Source: Chrysomallon squamiferum (Eukaryota; Mollusca; Gastropoda; Neomphalida; Peltospiridae). Taken from it: 21,000 nt of DNA. Location of the stretch: contig CM022669.1 in assembly GCA_012295275.1 (NCBI GenBank), positions 14,124,172 to 14,145,171 on the forward strand. The letters are read 5' to 3'. Within the stretch, counting starts at the first letter, position 1, and each line of letters begins with the position of its first letter. Below are positions 9,111 to 19,141 of the stretch, piece after piece. A program made the translations under genes and the position numbers. The notes beneath the pieces are model-generated. The model ran no database searches. It was not told the origin of the DNA and saw nothing but the letters and a program-made list of their open reading frames with translations.

Positions 9111-9586
9111 GATATGTATACATAATTTAGTAACATTTAAAAGCAACACAGATTTACGCAGATTATTCTGAAGGAAAACTTAACCTGACATTTGTAACAG
9201 TTATAAATACTTTAAAAAATAATACTAATAACACTTTGTAATTTTTACTTACATTAATAATTCAACCTACTTCAGTATAACACGGTACGTAATAGGAAAA
9301 CGTCTTTTTCAAAATTGGAGATGTTGCATAAAATTCATTTAAAAAAACATTATAAATCCTTGTAGTGTAAATTTGTAGTGAACTCATACAGGCTACAGTA
9401 TAATCATAAAATGTTAAAAAATAAATAAATAACAAAAGAATACCAAAGCAAGCAGTGACTGTAAATTCTATTTTTAACTCCAAGACAAAGCTTTGATTCC
9501 AACACAACATAAAGAGTCTATATAGCAAATGTTTCGATAATATCCATACTGAAGCACTTTCAAAAGCTAATGGACACACTTTATAC
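8704..9586 (-). other. GON4L: Intron with compound CT/CA microsatellite
   Basis: The 883-bp intron has a CT tract at 9,037-9,091 followed directly by CA at 9,091-9,110. The open frame at 9,262-9,579 is hydrophobic and has no family similarity or splice support, so I treat it as intronic. Confidence 0.8.
9037..9110. repeat. (CT)n(CA)n compound microsatellite
   Basis: A CT dinucleotide tract with one CC interruption runs into a CA tract, inside an intron. Confidence 0.97.
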
Positions 9587-9697
9587 CTCTACAACAGAAG
9601 AGCTTATTACTGACTCCATGGCCTGTCTAAATTGTTCTCCCAACTGTAAAGATCTTGTATTATCAGGTGAAGAACAAGAAATCATCGGATTGACTTT
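9587..9697 (-). CDS. GON4L: GON4L-like coding exon 6
   Basis: The exon has 37 codons in phase 0, residues about 1140-1176: KVNPMISCSSPDN, then LQLGEQFRQAMESVISSS, ending VVE before donor GTATAA. The acceptor is TTTTTTCAG. The helical-looking LGEQFRQAMESV stretch resembles the TFMEKLHAVDEEL part of vertebrate GON4L in position and style. Confidence 0.87.
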
Positions 9698-10021
9698 CTG
9701 AAAAAAGTAAAGTTTTTAGTGTGGAACACACTGAGATATTTTTGTCCATCATCATCATCCTTTGTCACCTGCTCCAGAAGGTTTCGTAAAATAACCTTTT
9801 CACAAACGAACAAACAATTCATCAAGACAATGAAAGTTTACAAATACCCACCTATTTGAAATATAAAATACTTTTCATAATCATTTCCTTTCTCAACAGA
9901 TAAAACGTAAAAAAAATACATCAGGAAATAACACAAATACCTACCTAGTTTATGACTGCCCTTAAACAGCCATTTAGTTTTCTAAACATCGAAATGAATA
10001 AAAAAAAAAAAAGATGTTTAC
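9698..10021 (-). other. GON4L: Intron between coding exons 5 and 6
   Basis: The 324 AT-rich bases hold an A run near 9,999-10,012 and no coding signal. Confidence 0.75.
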
Positions 10022-10159
10022 CTCTTGTGACAACAGCAGTGAACTGTTGCTGACTGATGCAACATTTGATGTTGGTGTTGAAGGTGCTGGTGTGCATGGT
10101 GAACCTAAATCACTAATCTGAGACGACATGATACTTTCATCATCATCACTGTCATGAGC
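10022..10159 (-). CDS. GON4L: GON4L-like coding exon 5 (Ser/Thr/Pro-rich linker)
   Basis: The exon has 46 codons in phase 0, residues about 1094-1139. It starts AHDSDDDESIMSSQISD and continues with CTPAPSTPTSN, then a Ser-rich end before donor GAG|GTAAAC. It is a disordered linker with little family-specific sequence, supported by the acceptor (TGTTTTAG), the donor and frame continuity. Confidence 0.87.
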
Positions 10160-10654
10160 CTAAAACAGAACAGATCATTTTTTTTTTTTTTTTTTTTTTT
10201 AACATACATTCTGTGTACAAATATACCCATTATAAAGACCTTACTTTATTTTAGTTATCATAATAATAATAATAATAATTCATATTTCTTTAAAAATAAA
10301 ACATATTATTATTATTAGTTTAAAAAGATTGCAAATATTAACAAATTTCCAATGACTGTCTATGAAATTAATAGCATTTAGATCACTTAGAAAACAAACA
10401 AAATAAATAATTGTAATAGCACAGAAATATGAAAGCCATGAAAATTTTCCTTTTTTTTTTGGCCAATATATCTGGAAAGAGAACTGCATAAATAACAGCA
10501 AAGAAACTGAAAGAAAATCAAAACTGCCTTTAACAATTTTCACTGAATACCAACGATTATTTTTCTTATATATATAACACCATTACAGAATTAATCCTGT
10601 AACCCAGTCATGTTAACCAGAATTAATACAACTACATATTATATATAAGCTGAC
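10160..10654 (-). other. GON4L: Intron with a poly(T) run and TAA repeat
   Basis: The intron contains 23 T bases at 10,178-10,200 and a TAA run at about 10,260-10,279. Nothing coding is visible. Confidence 0.8.
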
Positions 10655-10771
10655 CTCAACATCATTTTCAGGATTGTACTCGTCATCATCTTCATCCTCG
10701 GGGAATTCCATATCAAGAATACTCGGCTTTGTCTTCTTCTTCACTGGCGATATTGGCCACACTCCCCGAAC
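10655..10771 (-). CDS. GON4L: GON4L-like coding exon 4
   Basis: The exon has 39 codons in phase 0, residues about 1055-1093. It begins VRGVWPISPVKKK, which corresponds to the WNISPIKK segment after FEPKMTR in vertebrates. It then gives SILDMEFPEDEDDDEYNP, the acidic DDDEEYQPDDE-like block. Acceptor is CACTCTAG and donor GTCAGC. Confidence 0.93.
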
Positions 10772-10826
10772 CTAGAGTGAAGAGGAGAAAAAAACATCAA
10801 TTCAGGTTTTAATAACCAACCAACAC

Positions 10827-10869
<43 letters not shown>

Positions 10870-11108
10870 TTTAATTAATGAAGATAAGAATGAAATACAA
10901 TTTAAAATCCACAATGTGCTAAAATGAATGCAGCTTTTAATTATGAATAAAAACATTTTAAGATTTTTTTTTCTTCTTCTTCTTCTTTTAAAAAAAAAAG
11001 AAAATGAATAATAAATGAAAGTAAAATTTCGAATCTCAACTTTTTGTGAAAAGGCACAAGCAGAAATGTTGTCAGTAAATGAAGACTTTTGTTTGAAAGT
11101 TTAACAAC
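10772..11108 (-). other. GON4L: Intron with a poly(A) run
   Basis: The intron contains a 35-base A run (10,831-10,865) and a polypyrimidine segment near 10,962-10,990. No coding exon is seen. Confidence 0.85.
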
Positions 11109-11255
11109 CTGTCCAGTCTCGATGGCTTTCCTCACAGCAGCTCGCGTCATTTTTGGTTCAAAAGCTGCCTCGACCAAATCCCTCTCATCGTCTGTCATTC
11201 CTTCCATGACTGAGTTCTTCACCATGTCGACAACATCATCATTTGTTATCAGATG
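11109..11255 (-). CDS. GON4L: GON4L-like coding exon 3 (FEPKMTR module)
   Basis: The exon has 49 codons, phase 0 at both ends, residues about 1006-1054. It begins HLITNDDVVDMVKNSV, equivalent to the IITNEHVIAMVK region of vertebrate GON4L. FEPKMTR, a family hallmark, lies at about residues 1037-1043. The exon ends AIETGQ before the weak donor GTTGTT. Confidence 0.95.
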
Positions 11256-11675
11256 CTTAACAATGTGCAAATAAATAGTTTACAATTAGACAGTACAAGT
11301 AACTCCAGATTTTGTTTTCTCCCAAACCACAGTTAAATCTGGATTAAAATCAAAAGGCTGGAAACTATTTAGATGATTCACCATTAATAATATTATTTTA
11401 ATAATAATGCAAATAATAATAATAATTTTCAACTGGCCATAGAAAGAGAAGTATTAAAATGAAATGTATTAAATATTTAATTATTTTAAAATAATTACAT
11501 TTATTTATGTAATCAGAATACACAAATTCATATCAATCTATCATTTCACACATTTACTGTTTCTTTTATTTTTATTATAATTTTTTTTTAAATCTCACTT
11601 TTCAAATTGAAGAAAAGAGGAAAAATAAGAAGATTTTTTAAGAAGTATTTAAAAATAAATAAAAAATAAGCCTAC
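11256..11675 (-). other. GON4L: Intron between coding exons 2 and 3
   Basis: The stretch is AT-rich with TAA/ATT runs near 11,386-11,424 and no coding signal. The acceptor TTGTTAAG has a weak pyrimidine tract but is fixed by the protein homology on both sides. Confidence 0.75.
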
Positions 11676-11889
11676 ATGAAGAATATTCTTCACGTTAGTT
11701 GCAGTCAGACCCTTTTCTTTCGCATTCTTTTCCAATTTTTCGTCAATATCTTCGTCTTCAGAGACTTTTTCATCAATTTTCAGCAGACAGGTAGAATCAG
11801 AGTCACTGTCATCATTAGGTGAATTTTCACAGATGTTTACCGCAGAATCCACTGTTTCTAATTCTTCAAGTTTTCTCTTCACTGGTTTC
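11676..11889 (-). CDS. GON4L: GON4L-like coding exon 2
   Basis: Acceptor CTTTTCAG|G completes an Arg codon shared with exon 1. The exon reads KPVKRKLEELE, then an acidic Ser/Asp stretch, and ends with TATNVKNILH before donor GTAGGC, in phase 0. Residues are about 934-1005. The last block matches the NVRSLL segment that begins the conserved N-terminal module of vertebrate GON4L. Confidence 0.9.
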
Positions 11890-12433
11890 CTGAAAAGATG
11901 TATGTAACAAATTTAACACACGGTAACATGCAGCCACTTATGTTAACATATACGAATTACAAATTCATTTAAAACCAAGTTTAAAAAGACAAAATACTTG
12001 AAGCAATTTTTATTTTGTTGACTGTCATCAGATGCAAGAAAATGGTATAGATCATATAGGTATATTTCTAAATTCATATTTATGATATTAGTAATTGATT
12101 CAACAAGCAGAAATATTAATATTAGCATTTACATTTAGCATTTAAATAGGTTCTAAAGCTGTAACTTGTATGCCATGTTTCCATTCATAATAAGATGCTT
12201 TCAAAATCACTGTGACATATTTAAATTTAAAATACTGTAATTTGTAAAAAAAAAAAAGAATATAATAATACTAAACAATAATAAAAAAAAAATTTTAAAT
12301 GGATTTAATAAAAATATATATATATATATAAAATAGATTAAATGTATAACAGCATTAAGAAAGTTGTCACATACCGATGAAACACTATCTTTAGATTTAG
12401 ACAATTAGACAGAACTGAAGAACTACTACAAAC
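11890..12433 (-). other. GON4L: Intron between coding exons 1 and 2
   Basis: The intron runs from donor GTTTGT to acceptor TTTTCAG. It is AT-rich, with a (TA)n run near 12,316-12,332 and A runs around 12,246-12,300. No coding sequence is seen. Confidence 0.8.
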
Positions 12434-15233
12434 CTGGTTCTTCCAGTTATTTTTGATTTCTTTGAAACTGACTGTTCCTTCCCACTGTGTTTGTTTTTCC
12501 TGCTTTCCCTTTCAGACTCTTTGCTTGCTGATTTGTGAATGGAAGTGTTCAAGTGAGAACTTTCACTGTTCAAGATGAGCAACTGTTCATTAATAAAAGC
12601 ATTGTTCTTTTCAACGTCGTACTCTGGACTTGTGTCAGAAAAGCTGTCTTCAGTCATATCTCTGCTAGCTGTTGTCATTTCAGGTTTCGTCATTTCTGGA
12701 GGTGTATTCATTTCGGATGCTGTCATTTCGGGTATTTTCATTTCAGATGCTATCATTTCAGGTATTTTCATTTCGGATGCCGTCATTTCAGGTGTATTCA
12801 ATTCAGGTATTTTCATTTCGGAAGCGGTCATTTCAGGTATTTTCATTTCGGATGCCGTCATTTCAGGTGTATTCAATTCTGGTATTTTCATTTCAGATGC
12901 CGTCATTTCAGGTGTTCTTATTTCACACATACTCATTTCAGGTGTATTCATTTCGGGTCTTCTTATTTCAGGTGTACTTGTTTCAGGTGTATTCAATTCC
13001 AGAATTTTCATTTCAGATGTTGTCGTTTCAGGTCTTCCAATTTCAGGTGTACTTATTTCAGATGTGTTCAGTTCCGGTAGTGTCATTTCAGATGTTGTTA
13101 TATCAGGTGTACTTGTTTCAGGTGTATTCAATTCAGGTGTATTCAATTCAGATATTTTCATCTCAGATGTTGTCATTTCAGGTGTACTTGAATCAGGTAT
13201 ATTTAATTCTGGTATTCTCATTTCAGATGCTGTCATTTCAGGTATTCTCAATTCAGATGTACTTGTTTCAGGTGTTCTTATTTCAGGTGTTCTTGTTTCA
13301 GGTGTTCTTATTTCAGGTGTACTTGTTTCAGGTGTTCTTATTTCAGGTGTTCTCATTTCAGGTGTTCTTATTTCAGGTGTTCTTATTTCAGGTGTACTTG
13401 TTTCAGGTGTTCTTATTTCAGGTGTTCTTATTTCAGGTGTACTTGTTTCAGGTGTTCTTATTTCAGGTGTACTTGTTTTAGGTGTTCCTGTTTCAAGTAT
13501 TTTCATTTCAGATGTTGTCATTTCAGGTGTATTTAATTCATTTATTCTCATTTCAGATGTCATTCCAGGTGTGCTTGTTTCAGGTGCATTCATTTCAGAC
13601 ATTCTTATTTCAGGTATGTTCATTTCTCGTGTTCCCGTTTCAGTTATTTTCATTGCAGATGTTGTTATTTCAGGTGTTCTTGCTTCAGGTGATTTTACCT
13701 CAGGAGTTATGTTCTCGTCAGACACACCATTTCTACCCAAGCCTGTATCTGTATCACTATCCTGTTTGGCATCAGAATGATCTGTTTCTAGCACTGCATT
13801 AGAACTGGGTGTTCCAGTAGATGTGATAAAATAAAGAGTCGAATCACTGTCTACTAAATTATCACTCACCGCTAAAGACAACTGCGAACTGTCGTCGGAT
13901 TTTCTAATTTCTGGTGAAACATTATCAGTGATGCTCAGTGTATTAGTTACTGCTGGACACACCAAAACATTTATATTACTGGCCTCTGCTGATGAATAAC
14001 CCTTTATACCTGGTACTTCATTCGTTGGTGGAAACATTTCAGAATCTTCATTAAGCAAGCTAACTCCCAATGATGTATTATCACTGATCCCTGATGTATC
14101 AGTCACTAGTGAAAAAGTAGGTTTATTAATTCTTTTAGTTTCTGGTGATTCACTGCCACATCTGGAAATTTTTCTATGAATTGGTGAAGATCTGCACTTA
14201 GTTAAATGTTCATTTTGTCCACCAGTTTTGTTTTTCCTCACATCATTACTGTGTATTGGAGAACTGTGACATACGCTCAAGTTTATACCCTTATCATCAT
14301 CATCAGAAAATGATTTGTCATCCATTGTCAAAGGTTCTCTAAATGTTGTATTTCTGTCACTGTTATCCAACTGTAAAATGATACTGTCACTTTCCACATT
14401 CCCTGATTCCATGTTTTCATGAATTTCTGTTTGTGTCAATTCCTTCTCTTCAACAGTTACATGCTCCTCGCATTTAGGTGAATGGTGAAATAAGTATTTT
14501 TTGTTTTCAACACTGATTTTGTCAACCACTGTTCCAATACTAGACACATTTCCAGTCAAGTTACTGGTATCATGAACTCTTTTCAAACTCTTTTTGATTA
14601 CAGGACTTTGACTGACATTGTCAATTTTTTTCAAAGGATCTGATTTCGAACCTTGACCAACATCATCAAATCTTTTTAATGGATGATCTGATTTAACCGT
14701 TGAACACTGACTGACTACATCAAAACCAATACGAAGTTTTGACTTCAGGTCATCTGCTGCTGAAAGTTTTGCAAAGGTGCCATCATCATCATGATTATCA
14801 ACTGATTCGATATCCACAAACTCATCCACGTCATCAGTGTTGTCAATGTTCACATCCGTGGCATCTATCTGATTACCGTCTGAAATATTTCCAGTTTTGT
14901 TTTCTATTACTTGCTTAGTAACATGTGTCTCACAAATACTATCACTGGACTGCACAACATCACTGCAAGAACTTGAAATTTCATTTTCATGTGCATCAGT
15001 GGTGTCTGATATCGATTCAAAGCTGCTGTTTCCAAAAATGACTGTGTTTTGTGAGCCGACAAATGTCCTTCAGAATCAGATGTGATTATCCGTACATCGA
15101 TTACAAAATCAACCTCACTGGAGCTGTAAGTAACATCATCATTTTCTTCTTCAGTTTCATCAGTCTTTGTGCAGTCACAGCCAGACACATCAGTTGTAAA
15201 TGAACTGTTTTCCATCTTCTCATTATCATCCAT
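12434..15233 (-). CDS. GON4L: GON4L-like coding exon 1 (giant exon with pentapeptide repeats; apparent frameshift)
   Basis: The start is the ATG at 15,233 (MDDNEKMENSS), with A at -3 and G at +4. The exon itself probably begins at 15,244 after TTACAG. The first 60 or so codons are acidic and Ser-rich. That frame then has to give way to the -1 related frame that stays open from 15,069 to 12,434. The longer frame has no ATG near its beginning, and adding one base to the A5 run at 15,034-15,038 joins the two and also makes the exon end in the phase the next exon needs. Residues about 60-508 are acidic and Ser/Asp/Thr-rich, likely disordered. Residues about 509-855 are tandem pentapeptides. The end is Lys/Ser-rich (SKKSKITGRT) before the donor CCAG|GTTTGT. 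The exon exceeds all the others in length and looks lineage-specific. Confidence 0.85.
12670..13707 (-). repeat. 15-bp coding minisatellite, about 69 pentapeptide units
   Basis: The tract encodes repeats of the form [T/S/I]-[P/S]-E-[I/M/L/T]-[R/K/N/S/T], such as TPEIR, TPETS, ASEMK, IPELN and NTPEM. It spans 1,038 bases, or 346 codons. Units between about 13,260 and 13,480 are nearly identical at the DNA level, showing recent homogenisation, while the flanking units have diverged. The region near 12,720-12,900 shows a higher-order pattern alternating ASEMK and IPEM/IPEL. The unit is a multiple of three bases, so copy-number changes keep the frame. Small irregularities are present (a TPGM-TSEM junction and a doubled P in NTPPEM). 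Confidence 0.95.
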
Positions 15234-15244
15234 ATTGCAAACAT

Positions 15245-17065
15245 CTGTAATATTATATATATGATGTTAAAATTGTACATAGATTTCTACTGATTTTTTT
15301 CTAAAGTGCATCATTTCTTTCAGTTACTCTTGTTCTGACACAACAACATCAATATCATTATTACCAAAAAACATTTAAAAATGATGTGATTATTATTAGT
15401 ATTATTTCAATTACAGGTTTTTATCCAGCAAGTTTTTTTTAGACCAAACGTGGTTTGGATTTTTGAATGTTAATTTTCTGGATACGGGCCACATCATTAC
15501 TTAAAATATAAAATAAACAATGATAAACAAACAGTGAAACTGTATTTAACAGATACAAATTAATAAACTTCTAAAGAGGGGTTTGTTTGATATTTTATTA
15601 ATTTACAGTATATTCAATTCAAATTCTTAAAATACCTACAAGTACAGAACACACTTTTCACTAGCATGCTGGGTTTCCGTTATGGTAGATATGGGTTAGA
15701 TATTGTAAAAAAAGAAAATGAGAAAAAACTAAAACAAACAATAACTTATTGTGACAGGATAACATGCACGTAGCAACACTCTCACTTGAACTGGTGTCAC
15801 AGATATTAAAACAAAGCATGCCTAATTCAAAAGCAGCATTTTTTTCATGATTATCCACTTTTCTGGACTAATCTAACAATCAGTGATAATTTATAAAGCA
15901 TATGTTTAGCAAATATATAAAATGTAATTTCATACAATTATTATGATTTACAAGCAAATGTCTTATTACTGAACTTATTAGTTAATTTTTATTTTTGTTG
16001 TTTTTATTTGTTTTGTTTCATGTTATTATTAATTTTTTGTGTGTGTGTTTTTTTTTTTAAGGTCACTTTATGCATAACCATAATGCAAAATCACCTTCAC
16101 AAATTATTTACTGTTAGAACTATGTAGAAATTTTATTTTAATATATCTTTAAAATGTTATTAAATTGTGTTTGCTAGCAGCAGTTGCTCCCTAGTCATTA
16201 AATATTTAATGTTAATCTAGGAATCACTTAATGAAGGATTAGGTTTATTAACACTCAAACACATTTTAATACTTGTGATTACAAAGCGTGTTATGTGCAA
16301 TTTTTACATGTTACCAGCAAGAAATTATTTTAGTTCATCTTTCCAATAACAGGAAAATATACATCATGTCTACTGTTAAATTAATCACAGGGCACAAACT
16401 GTGATGGTAACTAGTCCACAGGGTGCCAGGATAGGTTTTATTTGCTGCCTATCAGATTATCATCCCTTAAACTGTTAACTGTGAATAAGCAACAGGCAAA
16501 GCTCATTTCATCAATACAGCTACATTTCATAAACATATTACTGCCATATATTTGGTAAAATCCAGTATTAAAATGATCTTTTGGTTGAGGCAATATGAAT
16601 ATCAGTGTAATTACTTCTGTTTTCTAATTTTTATTAACTTCAAAATATAATAATTATAATACCTTAATATCAACACTTAAGTACTTATGTTCATTTAACA
16701 GTAAAAACACATAATGATATTCATAATGATAATCATGTCCATTATTAATTTATTTATTTTCGATAATAATTTATTATCGAAATTTTAAATTTGTTATAAT
16801 ATTTTTCGCTCAAAATGTCAACACAATAATTTGACTGGGGGTCAAACTGAGACAGTTATAGCGACGATACGTCGATACTGAGAGTAACAGTTGTTGAATG
16901 ACAGCTAATGTCACAATCCTGACAATGTGACTTCACTCTGCAGTTATTGATCTCTTCAGTTACAGACGATATTTGTTGCTACTGTTTTTACGTTCTTTCA
17001 TATAGAAATAAATTAAAGTCATATACATGTTTTTCTTAATATTTACGAAACTGCTTATAACTTAC
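15245..17065 (-). other. GON4L: Putative intron 1
   Basis: This 1.8-kb stretch has no supported coding exon. It is AT-rich with scattered T runs and a TG/T run near 16,038-16,059. It also contains a perfect inverted repeat at 16,758-16,782. The proposed donor (GTAAGT at 17,065-17,060) and acceptor (ATTACAG ending at 15,245) bound it on the minus strand. Confidence 0.45.
16758..16782. repeat. Perfect 12-bp inverted repeat with one-base centre
   Basis: TTTCGATAATAA is followed by one T and then its exact reverse complement TTATTATCGAAA. It contains two TCGATA cores, resembling the DRE-type promoter element, about 300 bases inside the proposed first intron. It could be a regulatory palindrome, the end of a small hairpin element, or chance in AT-rich DNA. 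Confidence 0.7.
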
Positions 17066-17150
17066 GATATTAGACGAGCAGTATTTCAGACATGTTTGGC
17101 CATTTATTTATTACTATTACAGAACATACACAAAAGCGCCATTTTCGTTT
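17066..17150 (-). other. GON4L: Probable non-coding first exon (5' UTR)
   Basis: On the minus strand, an ATATC|GTAAGT junction gives a strong splice donor whose last exon base is 17,066. The matching acceptor would be the TTACAG that ends intron 1 (exon from 15,244). The segment has two short upstream ORFs, 17,142-17,104 (12 codons) and 17,093-17,070 (7 codons), and no long frame, so it fits a 5' UTR. The right end is only a guess based on the ETS-like and YY1-like motifs just upstream. Transcript data could move or remove this exon. Confidence 0.45.
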
Positions 17151-17168
17151 TCATCTGGAAACTTCCGG
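17137..17168 (-). promoter_or_regulatory. Core-promoter motif pair: ETS-like CCGGAAGT and YY1-like AAAATGGCG
   Basis: Reading the minus strand, CCGGAAGT lies at 17,168-17,161 and AAAATGGCG at 17,145-17,137, about 15 bases apart. Both are typical of TATA-less housekeeping promoters close to the start site, and they sit just upstream of a good donor. The surrounding 16,800-17,170 segment has more CpG than the introns. Calling this the promoter is inference from motif and position. Confidence 0.5.
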
Positions 17169-17170
17169 TT

Positions 17171-19138
17171 TTTTGATAATATCTTCTTTGATTTTATTTC
17201 CTCACTATTCGAAAAAATAAAATAATAAAAAGCATGAACTCAAACAGGACCGTATAGCAATGAGAAACATTTTAAATTGTTGCAATGTTATATTAATGTG
17301 TTTAATATTTTAAAATTACATATAAACAATTATTAAATCGATAAACTGAAATTAAAACTTAAAGAAAAATTCATGTTGTTTATCTTATTGTTATTTATTT
17401 ACAACGAAATATTTATCTCCTTTGCACTGTAAATGTAAGAAAGCACATTAATACACTGCAAAAATTCTAAAATTCACAAATATTTAATAAATGAACGAAT
17501 ACTAACAGGTCAAGACCTTCAACAATAATTAATGAACTACTAATATACTGAACAAACAAATTTAGGGACATGGAATGTGTGTTCACTGTTCTCAAGGCGA
17601 GTGGGATATATTTCTTGACAAAAACAAGATTCAACAGTAAATTCTGTTCACAAAATAATGAATTTTTTTTTTTGTGTTAAAAATTATGGAGGTTTAATAT
17701 GCAGTTTGTATTTATTTATACATTCATTTCTTTTAATATTTTGCAATTTCTTCTCTTTTTTTTTTTTTTTTTTTTTTATTTATTTATTTACTTCGTATGA
17801 TTTTCAAGTACTACTTACTACAGAATACACCACTGGTGACATAAGATTTTGCTTACACTCACAAAGTGGAACCATTTATGCAAAGTGAGTTCACACGTCT
17901 TGATCCCATGCCCATATAAGAACAAATCCTCACGAATTACATCCCTTTTCTTCTTCATAAACTTAAAGTTATTATTGCTGAAGTATTTAAAACAATTACC
18001 TAAAGTCACAACAACTCAGAAAAAATGTTTAAAACATTTTTTTTTTTTTTTTTTTTATTAATCAAACTACATATAATATTTAGAAAAGACAAACAAATTA
18101 ACAGTATGATAGGAAAATGTTCTTACTAATAAATATGCTAGCATACATCATTAAACAGTCAATCAATATAATATATAACCAGTGTTTATATATAATTTTT
18201 TTTCTAAAAGTCTAAAAATAATAATAATAAACAAAGAAGGGTACTTTTAATAGCACTTTTCAAATTTGTGTAGTTCAAAGTAACAAAAACAAAAAAACAT
18301 TACTGTCTCCATGGCACTGTTGGTTCAAAAATTAGTTTTGAATAAAATGCATAAAAAGATTACAACATTAACAAAACAACAATATTTCTTTAAAAAAAAT
18401 GTGGGAAAAGAAGAACAGCAGTACAATGCTTAATAAATTATTATCGTGTAAAAAGTTTCAAAAATGATTGTAGAAATGATAAAGTAATTATAAAACAGAC
18501 CCTGCAAGAACAAATGGAGGAAAACATTGTGAAGAGATTTCATTCCTAACACTGAACATTTGTTGTCTGCAAGTGAAAACGGACCATAAAACAATAACAG
18601 TTCAGTTTGTTCATCAAGGCACAAACCAGTATGTAACAGATTCATCATTTATCATTTCAAAACATCAGCAGATAACAGAACCAGGTTTCAAATCACAGAC
18701 AATTCTTAATAAGTGATTCAGAAAAAAAAAATTTAAAAAAGAAGGAAATATTTCTAATCAACTATAGAAATACAAGAAATATATAACATAAAATATACAA
18801 CTTTTTGAAATATTATAAACAATAGACAATACACATTTTTACTTTTTTTTTTTTCTATAGTTTTACAGCATTATATATATTATGGTTAACCTGAGGGTAC
18901 TTTATATTTATTTTATTTTTTTTATTATTTTTATAAAAATAAAACAAAAAATTAAACAAAATACATATAACATCTCAAAAACTGGAGAAAAAACATCTGA
19001 AAAACCAGCTGTGAGGGGACACAGGCAAGAACTGGATAATGTCCAGAGGGCAGAATTGATGACATGTTGCTGGAGACAACTAACAAAGAATTTAGTGGTC
19101 TTCAGCCCATGCAGATAGCAACAAATTCAAGAATATGA
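17171..19138. other. Apparently gene-free AT-rich stretch
   Basis: I find no supported gene. There are T runs at 17,756-17,777 and 18,037-18,056 and one copy of a dispersed repeat at 17,838-18,008. A less AT-rich patch at about 18,985-19,135 could be a fragment of an old repeat or transcript end, but no recognisable protein emerges. The 3' UTR of a neighbouring minus-strand gene could be hidden here. Confidence 0.6.
17838..18008. repeat. Dispersed repeat, copy 1
   Basis: GACATAAG-TTTTGCTTACACTCACAAAGTGGAACCATTTATGCAAAGTG and the sequence through TTACCTAAAGTC recur at 19,769-19,944 in the same orientation. The first 60 bases are highly similar and the middle has diverged with an insertion in copy 2. 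The core TTTGCTTACACTCACAAAG could be a SINE or MITE part. The family is not recognised. Confidence 0.85.
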
Positions 19139-19141
19139 TGG

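Larger units (their letters stand above)
1..15233 (-). other. GON4L: GON4L-like gene, coding span of 18 exons, 3' incomplete
   Basis: The gene encodes a nuclear co-regulator of the GON4L family. Known family members bind YY1, SIN3A and HDAC1, act in transcriptional repression and cell-cycle control, and are needed for gonadogenesis in C. elegans and blood cell formation in vertebrates. Eighteen minus-strand exons join with GT..AG introns and matching phases. They give about 2,075 codons if one base is added at 15,034-15,038. Conserved blocks appear in family order: NVKNILH then LITNDDVV, FEPKMTR, RTRSKLPL, APDITPDMYD, DPEYDYL, HIQLTCQMYVL, CNLPPALELID, PVFLYPHL, the AEDN / LIALG SANT-like segment, IKNLS and LPPW. 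The order matches human GON4L as I remember it; no alignment was run. The vertebrate PAH and C-terminal SANT domains are not seen and would lie beyond position 1. The 1-kb pentapeptide tract is not part of the vertebrate protein as I know it. Assignment to the family is strong; the species is unknown. Confidence 0.93.

Noticed and set aside
9262-9579. 105-codon hydrophobic minus-strand frame next to exon 6
   Set aside because: There is no splice support, no family similarity, and it is AT-driven Phe/Leu/Ile/Tyr composition inside an intron.
12575-13780. 401-codon open frame on the plus strand (Ile-Ser-Gly-Val repeats)
   Set aside because: It is the reverse reading of the 15-bp coding minisatellite; the unit length keeps every frame open. 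The minus strand has the spliced, family-consistent frame.
12397-14955. Treating the long frame as a stand-alone 852-codon protein starting at 14,955
   Set aside because: The first codon there is GTG, the frame continues upstream to 15,069, and the 3' end overruns the splice donor at 12,433 before reaching a stop.
15050-15103. A 54-base micro-intron as explanation of the frame break in exon 1
   Set aside because: A GTACGG...CACAG pair exists there, but removing 54 bases does not change the frame, so it cannot explain the break.
18882-19118. Possible retroelement coding fragment on the plus strand
   Set aside because: The frame is short, starts in AT simple sequence, and shows no recognisable reverse transcriptase or transposase motif.
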